Shown: piece after piece, positions 7,585 to 16,090 of the stretch | Position numbering within the stretch: the first letter of the stretch is position 1 | How the letters are laid out: the number at the start of each line of letters is the position of its first letter | From: VAZQ01 sp036502925 | GTDB taxonomy: Bacteria > Pseudomonadota > Alphaproteobacteria > Rhizobiales > Xanthobacteraceae | DNA: 50,041 nucleotides | Direction: 5' to 3' | Assembly (NCBI GenBank): GCA_036502925.1 | Contig: DASXXS010000211.1 | Location: 1 to 50,041 of the forward strand | Notes under the pieces: model-generated | The model's input: only the letters and a program-made list of their open reading frames with translations | What the model was told of the DNA's origin: nothing | Database searches by the model: none | Program-made: the position numbers and the translations under genes

Positions 7585-9030
7585 TCAAACCACCAGGATG
7601 TTGCTGAACTGCCATGGATCGTCTTTGTCGAGGGACTCCGGGAACAGCACGCCCCGGCCCTCGAGCGGCGTCCAGTCCGTATACTGGCCGATCACCGGCC
7701 CGAGATAGGGCCGCTGGATCGCAAAGCAGCGGCGGAAATCCATCTCGTCGGCTTCGACGATGCCGCAGTCGGGGTTCTCCAGCATCCAGACGACGCCGGC
7801 GAGCACGGCCGACGTCACCTGCAACCCGGTGGCGTTCTGGTAGGGGGCGAGCCGCCGCGTCTCTTCGATCGAAAGCTGCGAGCCGTACCAATAGGCATTC
7901 TTGGCGTGCCCATAGAGCAGCACGCCGAGCTCATCGATGCCGTCTACGATGTCGTCTTCGGTCAGAATATGCGATGCTTTCTGCGGTCTCCATGCCGCCC
8001 CGGCCATCTCGTGCAGCGAGAGCACCGCGTCATTGCAGGGGTGATAGGCGTAATGGCAGGTCGGCCGGTACACCACGCTGCCGTCCTGACGGAGCGTGAA
8101 GTAGTCCGCAATCGAGATCGACTCGTTGTGGGTGATCATCCAGCCGTGCTGGGCCTGGGCGGTGGGAGTCCAGGAACGAACCCGCGTGCCGGCGCCCGGC
8201 TGCATCAGGTAGATCGCCGCGTCGCAGCCAAAATCATGATGGTGGCTGCGCGGCGGCATCGTCTTCTCGTGCGTGCCCCAGCCCACCTCGGAAGGCTGCA
8301 TGCCTTCGGATATGAAGCCTTCGACCGACCAGGTGTTGACGAATGACCCCTGCGGCTTGGGATCGCGCGAGCGCTGCGTATCGCGCTCGGCAATGTGGAC
8401 GCCCTTGACCCCGGCGCGCTGCATGAGCCGCGCCCAGCCATCGCGGCTGCGGGGCTCGTCGGCGGCGATGCCCAGATCACGCACGATATCGAGCAGCGCG
8501 TGCTTGACCATCCAGGAGACCATGCCCGGATTGGCACCGCAGCAGCTCACCGCCGTGACGCCGCCGGGCCGCCTGCGGCGCAGCTCGAGCACGCTCTCAC
8601 GCAACGCATAATTCGAGCGCGCCGACGGCGACAAGGTGCGATCGGTATAGAGGCCAGGCCAGGGCTCGACCACCGTGTCGATGTAGAACGCGTTGGTGTC
8701 CCGGGCGAACTCCATGAGCTCGACCGACGATGTGTCGACCGACAGATTGATGACCAGGCCGCGTCCCGGTCCGACCGTGAGCAGCGGGGTGAGCACGTCG
8801 CGATAGTTCGCCTTGGTCAGCGCCACATGGATGAACTTGAGCTTCCGCTCGTCCAGCAGCGCGCGATCCTCGTCGTCGGGCGCGATCACCGCGAACTTGG
8901 AAGCATCGAAGGCAATGTGCCGCTCGAGCAAGGGCAGCGTGCCCTTGCCGATCGAGCCGAACCCGATCATCACGATCGGGCCGTCGAATCGCGCGTGCAC
9001 CGGCCAGGCTTCGGTCGGATGTGTGTTCAT
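7585..9030 (-). CDS. hss: Homospermidine synthase
   Basis: NAD-dependent cytosolic enzyme that makes sym-homospermidine from two putrescines, the main polyamine route in many Alphaproteobacteria. The N-terminal Rossmann motif GFGSIGKGTLPLLERH, the saccharopine-dehydrogenase-like core, and segments VSCCGANPGMVSW, SVEGFISEGMQPSEVGWGTHE and ESISIADYF match the bacterial enzyme. ATG 9030 gives 481 residues, the usual size; an alternative ATG at 9039 adds three. A GAGG lies nine bases before 9030. It is downstream of the GNAT and ornithine decarboxylase genes on the same strand, so putrescine production and use are linked. Confidence 0.93.
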   Translation of the reverse strand: MNTHPTEAWPVHARFDGPIVMIGFGSIGKGTLPLLERHIAFDASKFAVIAPDDEDRALLDERKLKFIHVALTKANYRDVLTPLLTVGPGRGLVINLSVDTSSVELMEFARDTNAFYIDTVVEPWPGLYTDRTLSPSARSNYALRESVLELRRRRPGGVTAVSCCGANPGMVSWMVKHALLDIVRDLGIAADEPRSRDGWARLMQRAGVKGVHIAERDTQRSRDPKPQGSFVNTWSVEGFISEGMQPSEVGWGTHEKTMPPRSHHHDFGCDAAIYLMQPGAGTRVRSWTPTAQAQHGWMITHNESISIADYFTLRQDGSVVYRPTCHYAYHPCNDAVLSLHEMAGAAWRPQKASHILTEDDIVDGIDELGVLLYGHAKNAYWYGSQLSIEETRRLAPYQNATGLQVTSAVLAGVVWMLENPDCGIVEADEMDFRRCFAIQRPYLGPVIGQYTDWTPLEGRGVLFPESLDKDDPWQFSNILVV

Positions 9031-9062
9031 GCCTGTCATCCTCGGGTAAGACGTCAAAAACC

Positions 9063-9602
9063 TCAAGCCGCACGCGCAATGCGCGCCGCAGCCGTGGATT
9101 TCGCTGCAATCCGGCCGGTTGCGTTGATAAGCCCGCGGGCTCCTTCGAGCGCACCCGGCACCAGCTCGCGCGCCAGCAACCGCTCGTGCGCATAAGGTCC
9201 GGGCAGCCGGAGCCCGCCGGTTTTTTCTGCAGTGAAGCCGAAGCGGCCGTAGTAGGGCGCGTCGCCCACCAGGAGGACGGCCCGGTGGCCGCGCCGTTGC
9301 GCCTGCTCGAGCGCCTGCCGCATCAGCTCGGCCCCGACGCCGCGCGCGCGGAAATCGCGCGCGACCGCGAGCGGCCCCAGCAGCAACGCCGCCCGCCCGG
9401 GACCGGCGCAGATGTTCCACAGCCGCACGGTGCCGATCATGCGGCCGTTGGCGCAAGCGACAAACGACAATCCCCGCTCCGGCAGCCGGTCCTCACGCAG
9501 CCGCTCGGCCGTCTTGGCCCGGCGGCCGTCGCCCAACGCCTCGTCGAGCAGCGCCTCGCGCCGTGCGACATCGAAGGGGGTCTCGTGACGAACTTTGATC
9601 AT
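9063..9602 (-). CDS. GNAT-family N-acetyltransferase
   Basis: A 179-residue acetyl-CoA-dependent acetyltransferase. The acetyl-CoA pyrophosphate-binding segment RDFRARGVGAELMRQALEQA (R-x-x-G-x-G) is clear, preceded by the beta strand LLLGPLAVA and followed by VLLVGDAPYYGRFGF, typical of the YhbS-like subgroup. ATG 9602 (MIKVRHETPF) is chosen over a long upstream extension that overlaps the decarboxylase region and has no homologous look. Sitting between ornithine decarboxylase and homospermidine synthase it could acetylate a polyamine, but this is inference from position. Confidence 0.85.
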   Translation of the reverse strand: MIKVRHETPFDVARREALLDEALGDGRRAKTAERLREDRLPERGLSFVACANGRMIGTVRLWNICAGPGRAALLLGPLAVARDFRARGVGAELMRQALEQAQRRGHRAVLLVGDAPYYGRFGFTAEKTGGLRLPGPYAHERLLARELVPGALEGARGLINATGRIAAKSTAAARIARAA

Positions 9603-9694
9603 GGTCGTGCCCTCTCCGCATTCCAAAGATGCGTTGACGATGGCTTGGATGGGCTGGGAGCCGGTGTCGCCGGCTCCCGGGAATCCGCGGAAGG

Positions 9695-10825
9695 TCAAAT
9701 GTGGTAGGTCTGCAGCGGCGCGAAGCCATTGAAGGCCACCGACGCATAGGTCGCCGTGTAGGCCCCGGTGCCCTCGATCAGCACCTTGTCGCCGATCTCC
9801 AGGCTCACCGGCAGGTCGTAGGGCTTGCGCTCGTAGAGGACGTCCGCCGAGTCGCAGGTCGGCCCGGCGAGAACGCAAGGTCCCACCGGGTCGCCGTCAT
9901 GGGGCGTGCGGATGGGGTAGCGGATGGCCTCGTCCATGGTCTCGGCGAGCCCGCCGAATTTGCCGATGTCGAGATAGACCCAGCGCACGCTGTCGTTCTC
10001 GCTCTTTTTGGAGACCAGCACCACCTCGGCCTCGATCACGCCGGCATTGCCGACCATGCCGCGGCCCGGTTCGATAATGGTCTCCGGGATGCGGTTGCCG
10101 AAATGCTTGCGCAAGGCGCGGAAGATCGACCTTCCATAGGCCACGACCGAGGGCACTTCCTTGAGATACTTGGTCGGGAAGCCGCCGCCGAGATTGACCA
10201 TCGAGAGGTTGATCCCGCGCTCCGCACAGGCGCGAAACACCATCGCGGCCGACTTGAGCGCCTCGTCCCAGGCCTGCGTGCGGCGCTGCTGCGAGCCTAC
10301 ATGAAACGACACCCCATAGGCTTCGAGCCCACGCCGATGCGCGTGCTCGAGCACGTCGACGGCCATCTCGGGGTCGCAGCCGAACTTGCGCGAAAGCGGC
10401 CACTCGGCGCCCGCGCAGCTGATCAAGATCCGGCAGAACACCCGCGCGCCCGGGGCCGCCCGGGCGACCTTCTCGACCTCGGGCTGGCAATCGACCGCAA
10501 ACAGCCGCACGCCCAGCTCGTAGGCGCGCGCGATATCGCGCTGCTTCTTGATCGTGTTGCCGAAGGAGATGCGCTCGGGCGCGGCCCCGGCCGCGAGCAC
10601 CATCTCGATCTCGGCCACCGAGGCGGTGTCGAAGCATGAGCCGAGCGAGACCAGCAGCCGCAGCAGCTCGGGCGCCGGATTCGCCTTCACGGCATAGAAG
10701 ACCCGGCTGTCAGGCAGCGCCTGGGCGAAAGCCCGGTAATTGTCGCGCACGACGTCGAGATCGACGACAAGGCAGGGGCGGTCGTCGCGGCGATTGCGCA
10801 GGAAATCGCGGATGCGCTCGGTCAT
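9695..10825 (-). CDS. odc: Ornithine decarboxylase, PLP fold type III
   Basis: Decarboxylates ornithine (possibly also lysine) to putrescine. The 376-residue protein has the PLP lysine in FYAVKANPAPELL near residue 47, SFGNTIKKQRDI, the phosphate-binding LGGGFPTKY, EPGRGMVGNAG, and the C-terminal catalytic cysteine in GPTCDSADVLYE. It is the eukaryote-like/bacterial short ODC class, not the long fold-I enzyme. ATG 10825 follows GGTGAGGAACC. It is the first gene of a leftward set with the GNAT and hss genes; gaps are 92 and 32 bp. Its leader carries a small GGGCC/GGCCC hairpin at 10853-10866 just ahead of the ribosome site. Confidence 0.92.
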   Translation of the reverse strand: MTERIRDFLRNRRDDRPCLVVDLDVVRDNYRAFAQALPDSRVFYAVKANPAPELLRLLVSLGSCFDTASVAEIEMVLAAGAAPERISFGNTIKKQRDIARAYELGVRLFAVDCQPEVEKVARAAPGARVFCRILISCAGAEWPLSRKFGCDPEMAVDVLEHAHRRGLEAYGVSFHVGSQQRRTQAWDEALKSAAMVFRACAERGINLSMVNLGGGFPTKYLKEVPSVVAYGRSIFRALRKHFGNRIPETIIEPGRGMVGNAGVIEAEVVLVSKKSENDSVRWVYLDIGKFGGLAETMDEAIRYPIRTPHDGDPVGPCVLAGPTCDSADVLYERKPYDLPVSLEIGDKVLIEGTGAYTATYASVAFNGFAPLQTYHI

Positions 10826-11554
10826 CGATATGGTTCCTCACCAATGTTCAACGGGCCTTGCGGCCCAGATTGAAGATCGAGCGGCGCGCGCCGCCCGGCG
10901 TCAGAAGGTGAGGAGCCCTGCGCTGCCGTGCGATGGAGACACGACCAGCGAGCCGGCTTTCTCACCCAAATGATGCCTTGGATTGGAGCGGGAGATCCCG
11001 GTCCGCACGCCTGGCAAGAGTGAACAAGCCTCTTCGGTGTCGACCTTTGGAGGGCCGACGAGACCAAAAAAGCCCGCTCCGTCGTTGCTTTAGGCCGCGT
11101 CCCCCGTTGAGAACGAGGTGCGCCGGTTTCGCCTCCGGCTGCCAGTCAAGTGTTCGGAGCTGCGATCGTGACGACCCGAGTTCGATCTTGGGTCTCGGCG
11201 ATCTTGCTCCGGGCGGCTGTCCGGCCTCTTGTCCGGATGCCCACCGACCGACACACGGCCACAGGCACGTGCGAAATTGGGCGAGGGCGCAGTTAGTCTC
11301 TACTGCGACCCATTGCAAGAGATATCTACAGCAAAGATGAAGAATCTTTTGCCGCGGCGCTGTGCTCGCTCTCGGTGGCGTCGCGTGCGGGCGCGACCGA
11401 GGTGCGCTGCGCCCGGTGTCCCACCATTGCGTGGCCGGCAGGTTTTTGGCTATATCCGCGCCACTTTCCGCCGGCCGGAGCGACAACCCGGCGCGGCAGC
11501 GGCCGCGGCAGAATCGATCGGCCCGGCGCGCTCAGCAAACCGGGGTTTAGGTCA
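10826..11554. other. 729-bp non-coding stretch between odc and hppA
   Basis: This divergent intergenic region should hold the promoters of odc (leftward) and hppA (rightward). Open frames exist on both strands but none has a recognisable domain or good ribosome site. No RNA gene, repeat or mobile-element end is evident. Confidence 0.5.
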
Positions 11555-13681
11555 ATGACAGCTTTGTGGTTCATCATCGCCTGCGGTCTCTTGGCGATCG
11601 GCTACGGCATCTGGGCGACGGCTTCGGTCCTGGCGGCGGATGCCGGCAGCGCGAAGATGCAGGAGATTGCCGCGGCGGTGCGCGAGGGCGCGCAGGCCTA
11701 TTTGAAGCGCCAATACACGACCATCGGCGGCGTCGGCGTGGTCGTCTGCCTCATTGTCGGCTGGTTCCTCGGCCCGTTGGTGGCCGCCGGCTTCGCCATC
11801 GGGGCGCTGCTGTCCGCGATCACCGGGTTCATCGGCATGAACGTGTCGGTGCGCGCCAATGTGCGAACCGCGCAGGCGGCGATCAGCTCTCTCGCCGCCG
11901 GGCTCGGGCTCGCGTTCAAGGCGGGCGCCATAACCGGCATGCTGGTCGCGGGCCTCGCGCTGCTCGGCGTCTCCGTCTATTTCGCCGTGCTGACCGGCCT
12001 GATGGGCTTTGCCCCCAACGACCGCACCGTGATCGACGCCTTGGTGGCGCTCGGCTTCGGCGCCTCACTGATCTCGATCTTTGCGCGTCTGGGCGGCGGC
12101 ATCTTCACCAAGGGCGCCGACGTCGGCGGCGACCTCGTCGGCAAGGTCGAGGCCGGCATCCCGGAGGACGATCCGCGCAATCCGGCCACCATCGCCGACA
12201 ACGTCGGGGACAATGTCGGTGATTGCGCCGGCATGGCGGCGGACCTGTTCGAGACCTACGCGGTGACGATGGTCGCCACCATGATCCTGGCGGCGATCTT
12301 CTTCGCCGCTGCCGGTCCCGGGACCCTCATGACGATGATGATCTATCCGCTCGCCATCGGCGCGATCTGCATCATAACGACGATCATCGGGACCTTCTTC
12401 GTCCGGCTTGGGCCCAGCGGCTCGATCATGGGCGCGCTCTACAAGGGCTTCATTGCGACCGCGATCCTGTCGCTGGGCGGCGTCGCCTTGGTGACGGGGC
12501 TCCTGGTCGGATTTGGCCCGCTGCCCGGCGTGGCCTATACGGGCTTCGACCTGTATATGTGCGGGGTGGTCGGACTGGTGGTGACCGGCCTGATCATCTG
12601 GATCACGGAATATTATACCGGCACCAATTTCCGCCCGGTGCAGGCGATCGCCAAGGCGTCGGTCACGGGTCACGGCACCAACATCATTCAGGGCCTGGCG
12701 GTTTCGCTCGAGTCGACCGCATTGCCGACCCTGGTCATCATCGCCGGCATCCTGGTGACTCAGAACCTCGCCGGCCTGTTCGGCATCGCGGTCGCGGTGA
12801 CCACCATGCTGGCGCTGGCCGGCATGGTGGTGGCGCTCGATGCCTTCGGGCCGGTGACCGACAATGCCGGCGGCATCGCCGAGATGGCGGGATTGCCCAA
12901 GGAGGTGCGCAAGTCCACCGACGCTCTCGATGCGGTCGGCAACACCACCAAGGCGGTGACCAAGGGCTATGCCATCGGCTCAGCCGGGCTCGGGGCTCTG
13001 GTCCTGTTCGCGGCCTATAACCAGGATCTCAACTACTTCATCGCCCATGCCGACATGCACAAATACTTCTCCGGCATCAAGCTCGATTTCTCGTTGAACA
13101 ACCCGTATGTGGTGGTCGGGCTGCTGTTCGGCGGGCTGTTACCGTATCTGTTCGGCGCGCTCGGAATGACCGCGGTCGGGCGTGCCGCTTCGGCGATCGT
13201 CGAGGAGGTCCGCCGTCAGTTCCGCGAGAAGCCGGGGATCATGCAGGGCACCGAAAAACCGGACTATGGTCGCGCGGTCGATATTCTCACCAAAGCTGCG
13301 ATCAAGGAGATGGTCATCCCCTCGCTGCTGCCGGTGCTGTCGCCGATCGCGGTCTACTTCGCGGTTTATTTCGTCGCTGGGGGCGGTGCACAAGGCAAGT
13401 CGGCGGGTTTTTCCGCGCTCGGAGCGATGCTGCTGGGCGTCATCGTCAACGGGATATTCGTGGCGATATCGATGACCTCGGGCGGCGGCGCCTGGGACAA
13501 CGCCAAGAAATATATCGAGGACGGTCACTACGGCGGCAAGGGCTCGGACGCCCACAAGGCCGCCGTCACCGGCGATACGGTGGGTGATCCCTACAAGGAT
13601 ACGGCCGGGCCGGCGGTCAACCCGATGATCAAGATCACCAACATCGTGGCGCTGCTGCTGCTGGCCGTGCTGGCGCGCTGA
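11555..13681 (+). CDS. hppA: K+-insensitive H+-translocating pyrophosphatase
   Basis: Integral membrane pump that hydrolyses pyrophosphate and exports protons; about 16 membrane helices are apparent. The substrate-binding loop KGADVGGDLVGKVEAGIPEDD, the metal-binding DNVGDNVGDCAGMAADLFE and the C-terminal GDTVGDPYKDTAGPAVNPMIK are present (each read directly). In AVGNTTKAVTKGYAIG the residue distinguishing subclasses is Lys, which marks the K+-independent type. ATG 11555 (MTALWFIIACGLLAIGYG) gives 708 residues, the family length; the frame is open a further 60 codons upstream with no signal or homology. Confidence 0.96.
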   Translation: MTALWFIIACGLLAIGYGIWATASVLAADAGSAKMQEIAAAVREGAQAYLKRQYTTIGGVGVVVCLIVGWFLGPLVAAGFAIGALLSAITGFIGMNVSVRANVRTAQAAISSLAAGLGLAFKAGAITGMLVAGLALLGVSVYFAVLTGLMGFAPNDRTVIDALVALGFGASLISIFARLGGGIFTKGADVGGDLVGKVEAGIPEDDPRNPATIADNVGDNVGDCAGMAADLFETYAVTMVATMILAAIFFAAAGPGTLMTMMIYPLAIGAICIITTIIGTFFVRLGPSGSIMGALYKGFIATAILSLGGVALVTGLLVGFGPLPGVAYTGFDLYMCGVVGLVVTGLIIWITEYYTGTNFRPVQAIAKASVTGHGTNIIQGLAVSLESTALPTLVIIAGILVTQNLAGLFGIAVAVTTMLALAGMVVALDAFGPVTDNAGGIAEMAGLPKEVRKSTDALDAVGNTTKAVTKGYAIGSAGLGALVLFAAYNQDLNYFIAHADMHKYFSGIKLDFSLNNPYVVVGLLFGGLLPYLFGALGMTAVGRAASAIVEEVRRQFREKPGIMQGTEKPDYGRAVDILTKAAIKEMVIPSLLPVLSPIAVYFAVYFVAGGGAQGKSAGFSALGAMLLGVIVNGIFVAISMTSGGGAWDNAKKYIEDGHYGGKGSDAHKAAVTGDTVGDPYKDTAGPAVNPMIKITNIVALLLLAVLAR

Positions 13682-13691
13682 CCGGAAAGGG

Positions 13692-13775
13692 TAAGTGGTG
13701 AATAGTGAATAGTATGGCGAGTGAAAAGGAGGGCCGCACTCACTACTCGCACTACTCACTAATCACTACTCACCT
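13692..13775. repeat. Imperfect inverted repeat of GTGAATA-type heptads
   Basis: Between hppA and the VOC gene the left arm (about 13692-13725) carries GTGGTGAATAGTGAATAGT and a GCGAGTGA, and the right arm (about 13738-13775) contains the reverse complement with runs of ACTACTCACTA. Each arm is built from near-tandem 7-8 nt units. As RNA it could fold into a long imperfect hairpin of about 35 bp. It may be a transcript-end element or a miniature dispersed repeat. Confidence 0.7.
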
Positions 13776-13788
13776 CCTTGGAGAGGCG

Positions 13789-14193
13789 ATGCTGAAGACG
13801 CAAGGCGTCGTTCATTTCACGATTCCGGTGAAGAACCTCGACCGCTCGGAGAGGTTCTATACCGAGATCATGGGCATGGAGCGGCTCCGGCGCAACAACC
13901 ACATGGTGTTCATGCGGGCGGGCGAGGATTGCTTCGTGCTGACCTATTCGGAGAAGCCGGTCGACCCCAATGCCGGCAATGCGCACGACATTCATTACGC
14001 CTTCCGGGTGAGCGCACACGATTACGAGCGGGCCAAGGCCTTTCTGGCGGAGAGGGGCATCCGGATCCTCAAGGAGGAGGATCGGCGATCAGGGACGTTC
14101 CAAGGCCGCAGCGCCTACTTTCACGATCCCGACCGCAACGTGCTTGAGATCATCGATCTGGTTCGTGGCCCGGTTGCGGAAGGCGAGAGCTAG
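13789..14193 (+). CDS. VOC-family (glyoxalase/dioxygenase fold) protein
   Basis: A 134-residue vicinal-oxygen-chelate protein with the pattern VVHFTIPVKNLDRSERFYTEIMGM at the N-terminus (His for metal in the first beta-alpha-beta unit), DIHYAFRVSAHDYERAKAFL in the middle and SAYFHDPDRNVLEIIDL at the end, carrying the third His/Glu ligands. ATG 13789 follows GGAGAGGCG. The family includes glyoxalases, extradiol dioxygenases and antibiotic-binding proteins; the motifs here are generic, so substrate is unknown. Confidence 0.85.
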   Translation: MLKTQGVVHFTIPVKNLDRSERFYTEIMGMERLRRNNHMVFMRAGEDCFVLTYSEKPVDPNAGNAHDIHYAFRVSAHDYERAKAFLAERGIRILKEEDRRSGTFQGRSAYFHDPDRNVLEIIDLVRGPVAEGES

Positions 14194-14213
14194 CGCACGC
14201 TTCGGAAATCCAT

Positions 14214-14675
14214 TTAAATTCCAGGCTTCAAGTCGAACATGCTCCAAAAGCCCTTCAGGTAGCTGAGTTCGATGCCGCCGGTCGGAGTCGTGCGGCTGAC
14301 ATAGTCGAAAATCTTGCCGTCCTTGAGCCCGTAATTGGCCAGCCGTTCGACCCGCCGCTTCTTGTCGAAATAGACCGCGACCACGCGCTGGTCGACCACC
14401 TCCTGCGGCATGAAGGCGACCGGACGCTCGGCACGCTGGGAGATGTAATAGAAAGCTTCGCCACTCACGGTGGCCACGGTTGAGGGCGTGCCCAGCACGA
14501 TCAGAACCTGCTCTTGGCTGGCACCGATCGGGATCTGCTCGAGGGCACCGTCCGGAATGATGTAGCCCTTTTGAAAGGTCTCGCTGAAGCAGCCTCCGAG
14601 CCCGAGTGCCAGCACCGCGGCCAACAGCCCGATGGCTGGCCGCAAGCCAAGACGATTCGATCGAATGCTGCGCAT
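14214..14675 (-). CDS. bamE: Outer-membrane assembly lipoprotein BamE
   Basis: A 153-residue SmpA/OmlA-family lipoprotein, the small accessory subunit of the BAM complex that inserts beta-barrels in the outer membrane. The signal peptide ends in the lipobox LGLGGC with lipidated Cys29. The fold is recognisable from KGYIIPDGALEQIPIGASQEQVLIVLG (split: GYIIPDG and IPIGASQEQVLIVLGTPS), FYYISQ and VAVYFDKKRRVERLANYGL. Its position between hppA and the bc1 chaperone, transcribed oppositely, matches the order I know in Hyphomicrobiales. Confidence 0.93.
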   Translation of the reverse strand: MRSIRSNRLGLRPAIGLLAAVLALGLGGCFSETFQKGYIIPDGALEQIPIGASQEQVLIVLGTPSTVATVSGEAFYYISQRAERPVAFMPQEVVDQRVVAVYFDKKRRVERLANYGLKDGKIFDYVSRTTPTGGIELSYLKGFWSMFDLKPGI

Positions 14676-14799
14676 TTGGTCCAGCAGGTCCTATAGATCG
14701 CTGCGATCGCGGGAACTTTGACGCAATGGCCAGTTAACGCTAGGTAGCGACGTCCCCTCGATCAGGCTTCCGAAATTTTCGCCGCTTTGAGCTATCCCC

Positions 14800-15393
14800 A
14801 TGATGTTTCGCCTCTTTCGCCGCGACCCATCGAACCACAGCATCGCCTCTCTCTATGGCACGATCGTGGCGCAGGCGCGAGCGGCACCTTTCTACCGGAT
14901 TTATGGCGTGCCCGATACGGTTAACGGCCGTTTCGAGATGGTCGTGCTGCACACCGTGCTGGTATTGCGCCGGCTGGAATCCGAGCCCGCCGCGGCGCGC
15001 CGACTCGGCCAGGCACTCTTCGACCGGTTCTGCGGCGACATGGACGGGAGCTTGCGCGAAATGGGCACAGGCGATCTCGCCGTACCCGCCAAGATGCGGA
15101 AGATCGGTGCGGCCTTTTACGGCCGGCAGGCAGCCTATGGGGCCGCCCTCGCCGCGTCCGCTCCCGAACCGCTCATTGCCGCGGTCCAGCGAAACGTGTT
15201 CGGCGAGGAAACCGGAGCGGACCTTGGCGCCATTCGGCTGGCGACCTATGTGCGCGCCGCGGCCGATCAACTTGCCGCCCAGGAGGGCCAGGCTTTGAGT
15301 CGCGCCGAGCTCGCCTTTCCCGATCCTGAAGCCATCATGGTGGTGGCTGCTGAGACGCAAACCATGGCCCGCGAGGAGCATCCGGGCGCTTAG
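14800..15393 (+). CDS. Ubiquinol-cytochrome c chaperone, CBP3-like
   Basis: A 197-residue member of the CBP3/UQCC1 family that assists cytochrome bc1 assembly in Alphaproteobacteria and mitochondria. Characteristic segments are APFYRIYGVPDTVNGRFEM near residue 28, the helix VVLHTVLVLRRLE, LFDRFCGDMDGSLREMGTGDLAVPAKM, and FYGRQAAYGAAL. Two ATGs occur in tandem at 14800 and 14803. It heads a rightward group with DUF177, plsX and fabH. Confidence 0.9.
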   Translation: MMFRLFRRDPSNHSIASLYGTIVAQARAAPFYRIYGVPDTVNGRFEMVVLHTVLVLRRLESEPAAARRLGQALFDRFCGDMDGSLREMGTGDLAVPAKMRKIGAAFYGRQAAYGAALAASAPEPLIAAVQRNVFGEETGADLGAIRLATYVRAAADQLAAQEGQALSRAELAFPDPEAIMVVAAETQTMAREEHPGA

Positions 15394-15413
15394 CGCCCTA
15401 CGGGCAGCGCAGA

Positions 15414-15977
15414 ATGGTGGAAGCCATGAATGAACGTGGGCGTGAGGGTCCCTGGCGCGTTCCGGTGACCGTCCAGGAAGTTCCCGCGACCGGACGCCGC
15501 TTCGAGCTCAAGGCCGACGAGGCCACCCGCGCCGCCATTGTCAAATCTGCCGACCTTCGCGCCTTGCCACGCCTCGAAGCCACATTCGACGTGAGCAAGC
15601 GTGGCGCGGACGGATTGCATGTGGTGGGCCGCGTCTCGGCGACCGTGGGACAGGTCTGCGTGGTGACGCTCGATCCGATCGAGAACGAGGTGGAGGAAGT
15701 GGTCGACCTGGTTTTTGTTCCGGACGCCGCCCCCGCCGCCGGCGATGCGCCCGACCGCGAGGCCTTGGAGGTTGCGACCGACGAGGCGCCCGAGCCGCTC
15801 CTGGGTGACACGGTCGATCTCGGCGCGATCGCGACCGAATTCCTGATTCTCGGGATCGACCTCTATCCGCGCAAGCCGGACGCGGTGTTCCAGGCGCCGC
15901 CGATCGAAGACAAGACCGAGCACCCGTTCGCAGCCTTGGCGACGCTGCGGAGAGGGCAAGGCGGCCGTGACGAGTAA
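15414..15977 (+). CDS. DUF177/YceD-family protein
   Basis: A 187-residue cytosolic member of the YceD (DUF177) family, implicated in plants and bacteria in 23S rRNA/ribosomal RNA accumulation and typically encoded next to plsX. The core VGRVSATVGQVCVVTLDPIE followed by an acidic strand VVDLVFVP and DLGAIATEFLILGIDLYPRKPDA is diagnostic. ATG 15414 or 15426 may be used. The ribosomal L32 gene found between yceD and plsX in many other bacteria is absent here, as is common in Alphaproteobacteria. Confidence 0.88.
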   Translation: MVEAMNERGREGPWRVPVTVQEVPATGRRFELKADEATRAAIVKSADLRALPRLEATFDVSKRGADGLHVVGRVSATVGQVCVVTLDPIENEVEEVVDLVFVPDAAPAAGDAPDREALEVATDEAPEPLLGDTVDLGAIATEFLILGIDLYPRKPDAVFQAPPIEDKTEHPFAALATLRRGQGGRDE

Positions 15978-16090
15978 ACCGCGCCCCCCTGTTGCATCCG
16001 GCCCCGGAACGCTATGGTCCGCCATCGTCATTGCTCCCGCAGGACCGCGCTTCCGGCGCCTGCCGCCGTCCCGGTCTCCAGGGTCCCGCC

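Noticed and set aside
15992..16090. N-terminal extension of plsX
   Set aside because: The extra 33 codons before ATG 16091 have no homology and the family signature starts at MPQKVRIALDAMGG.
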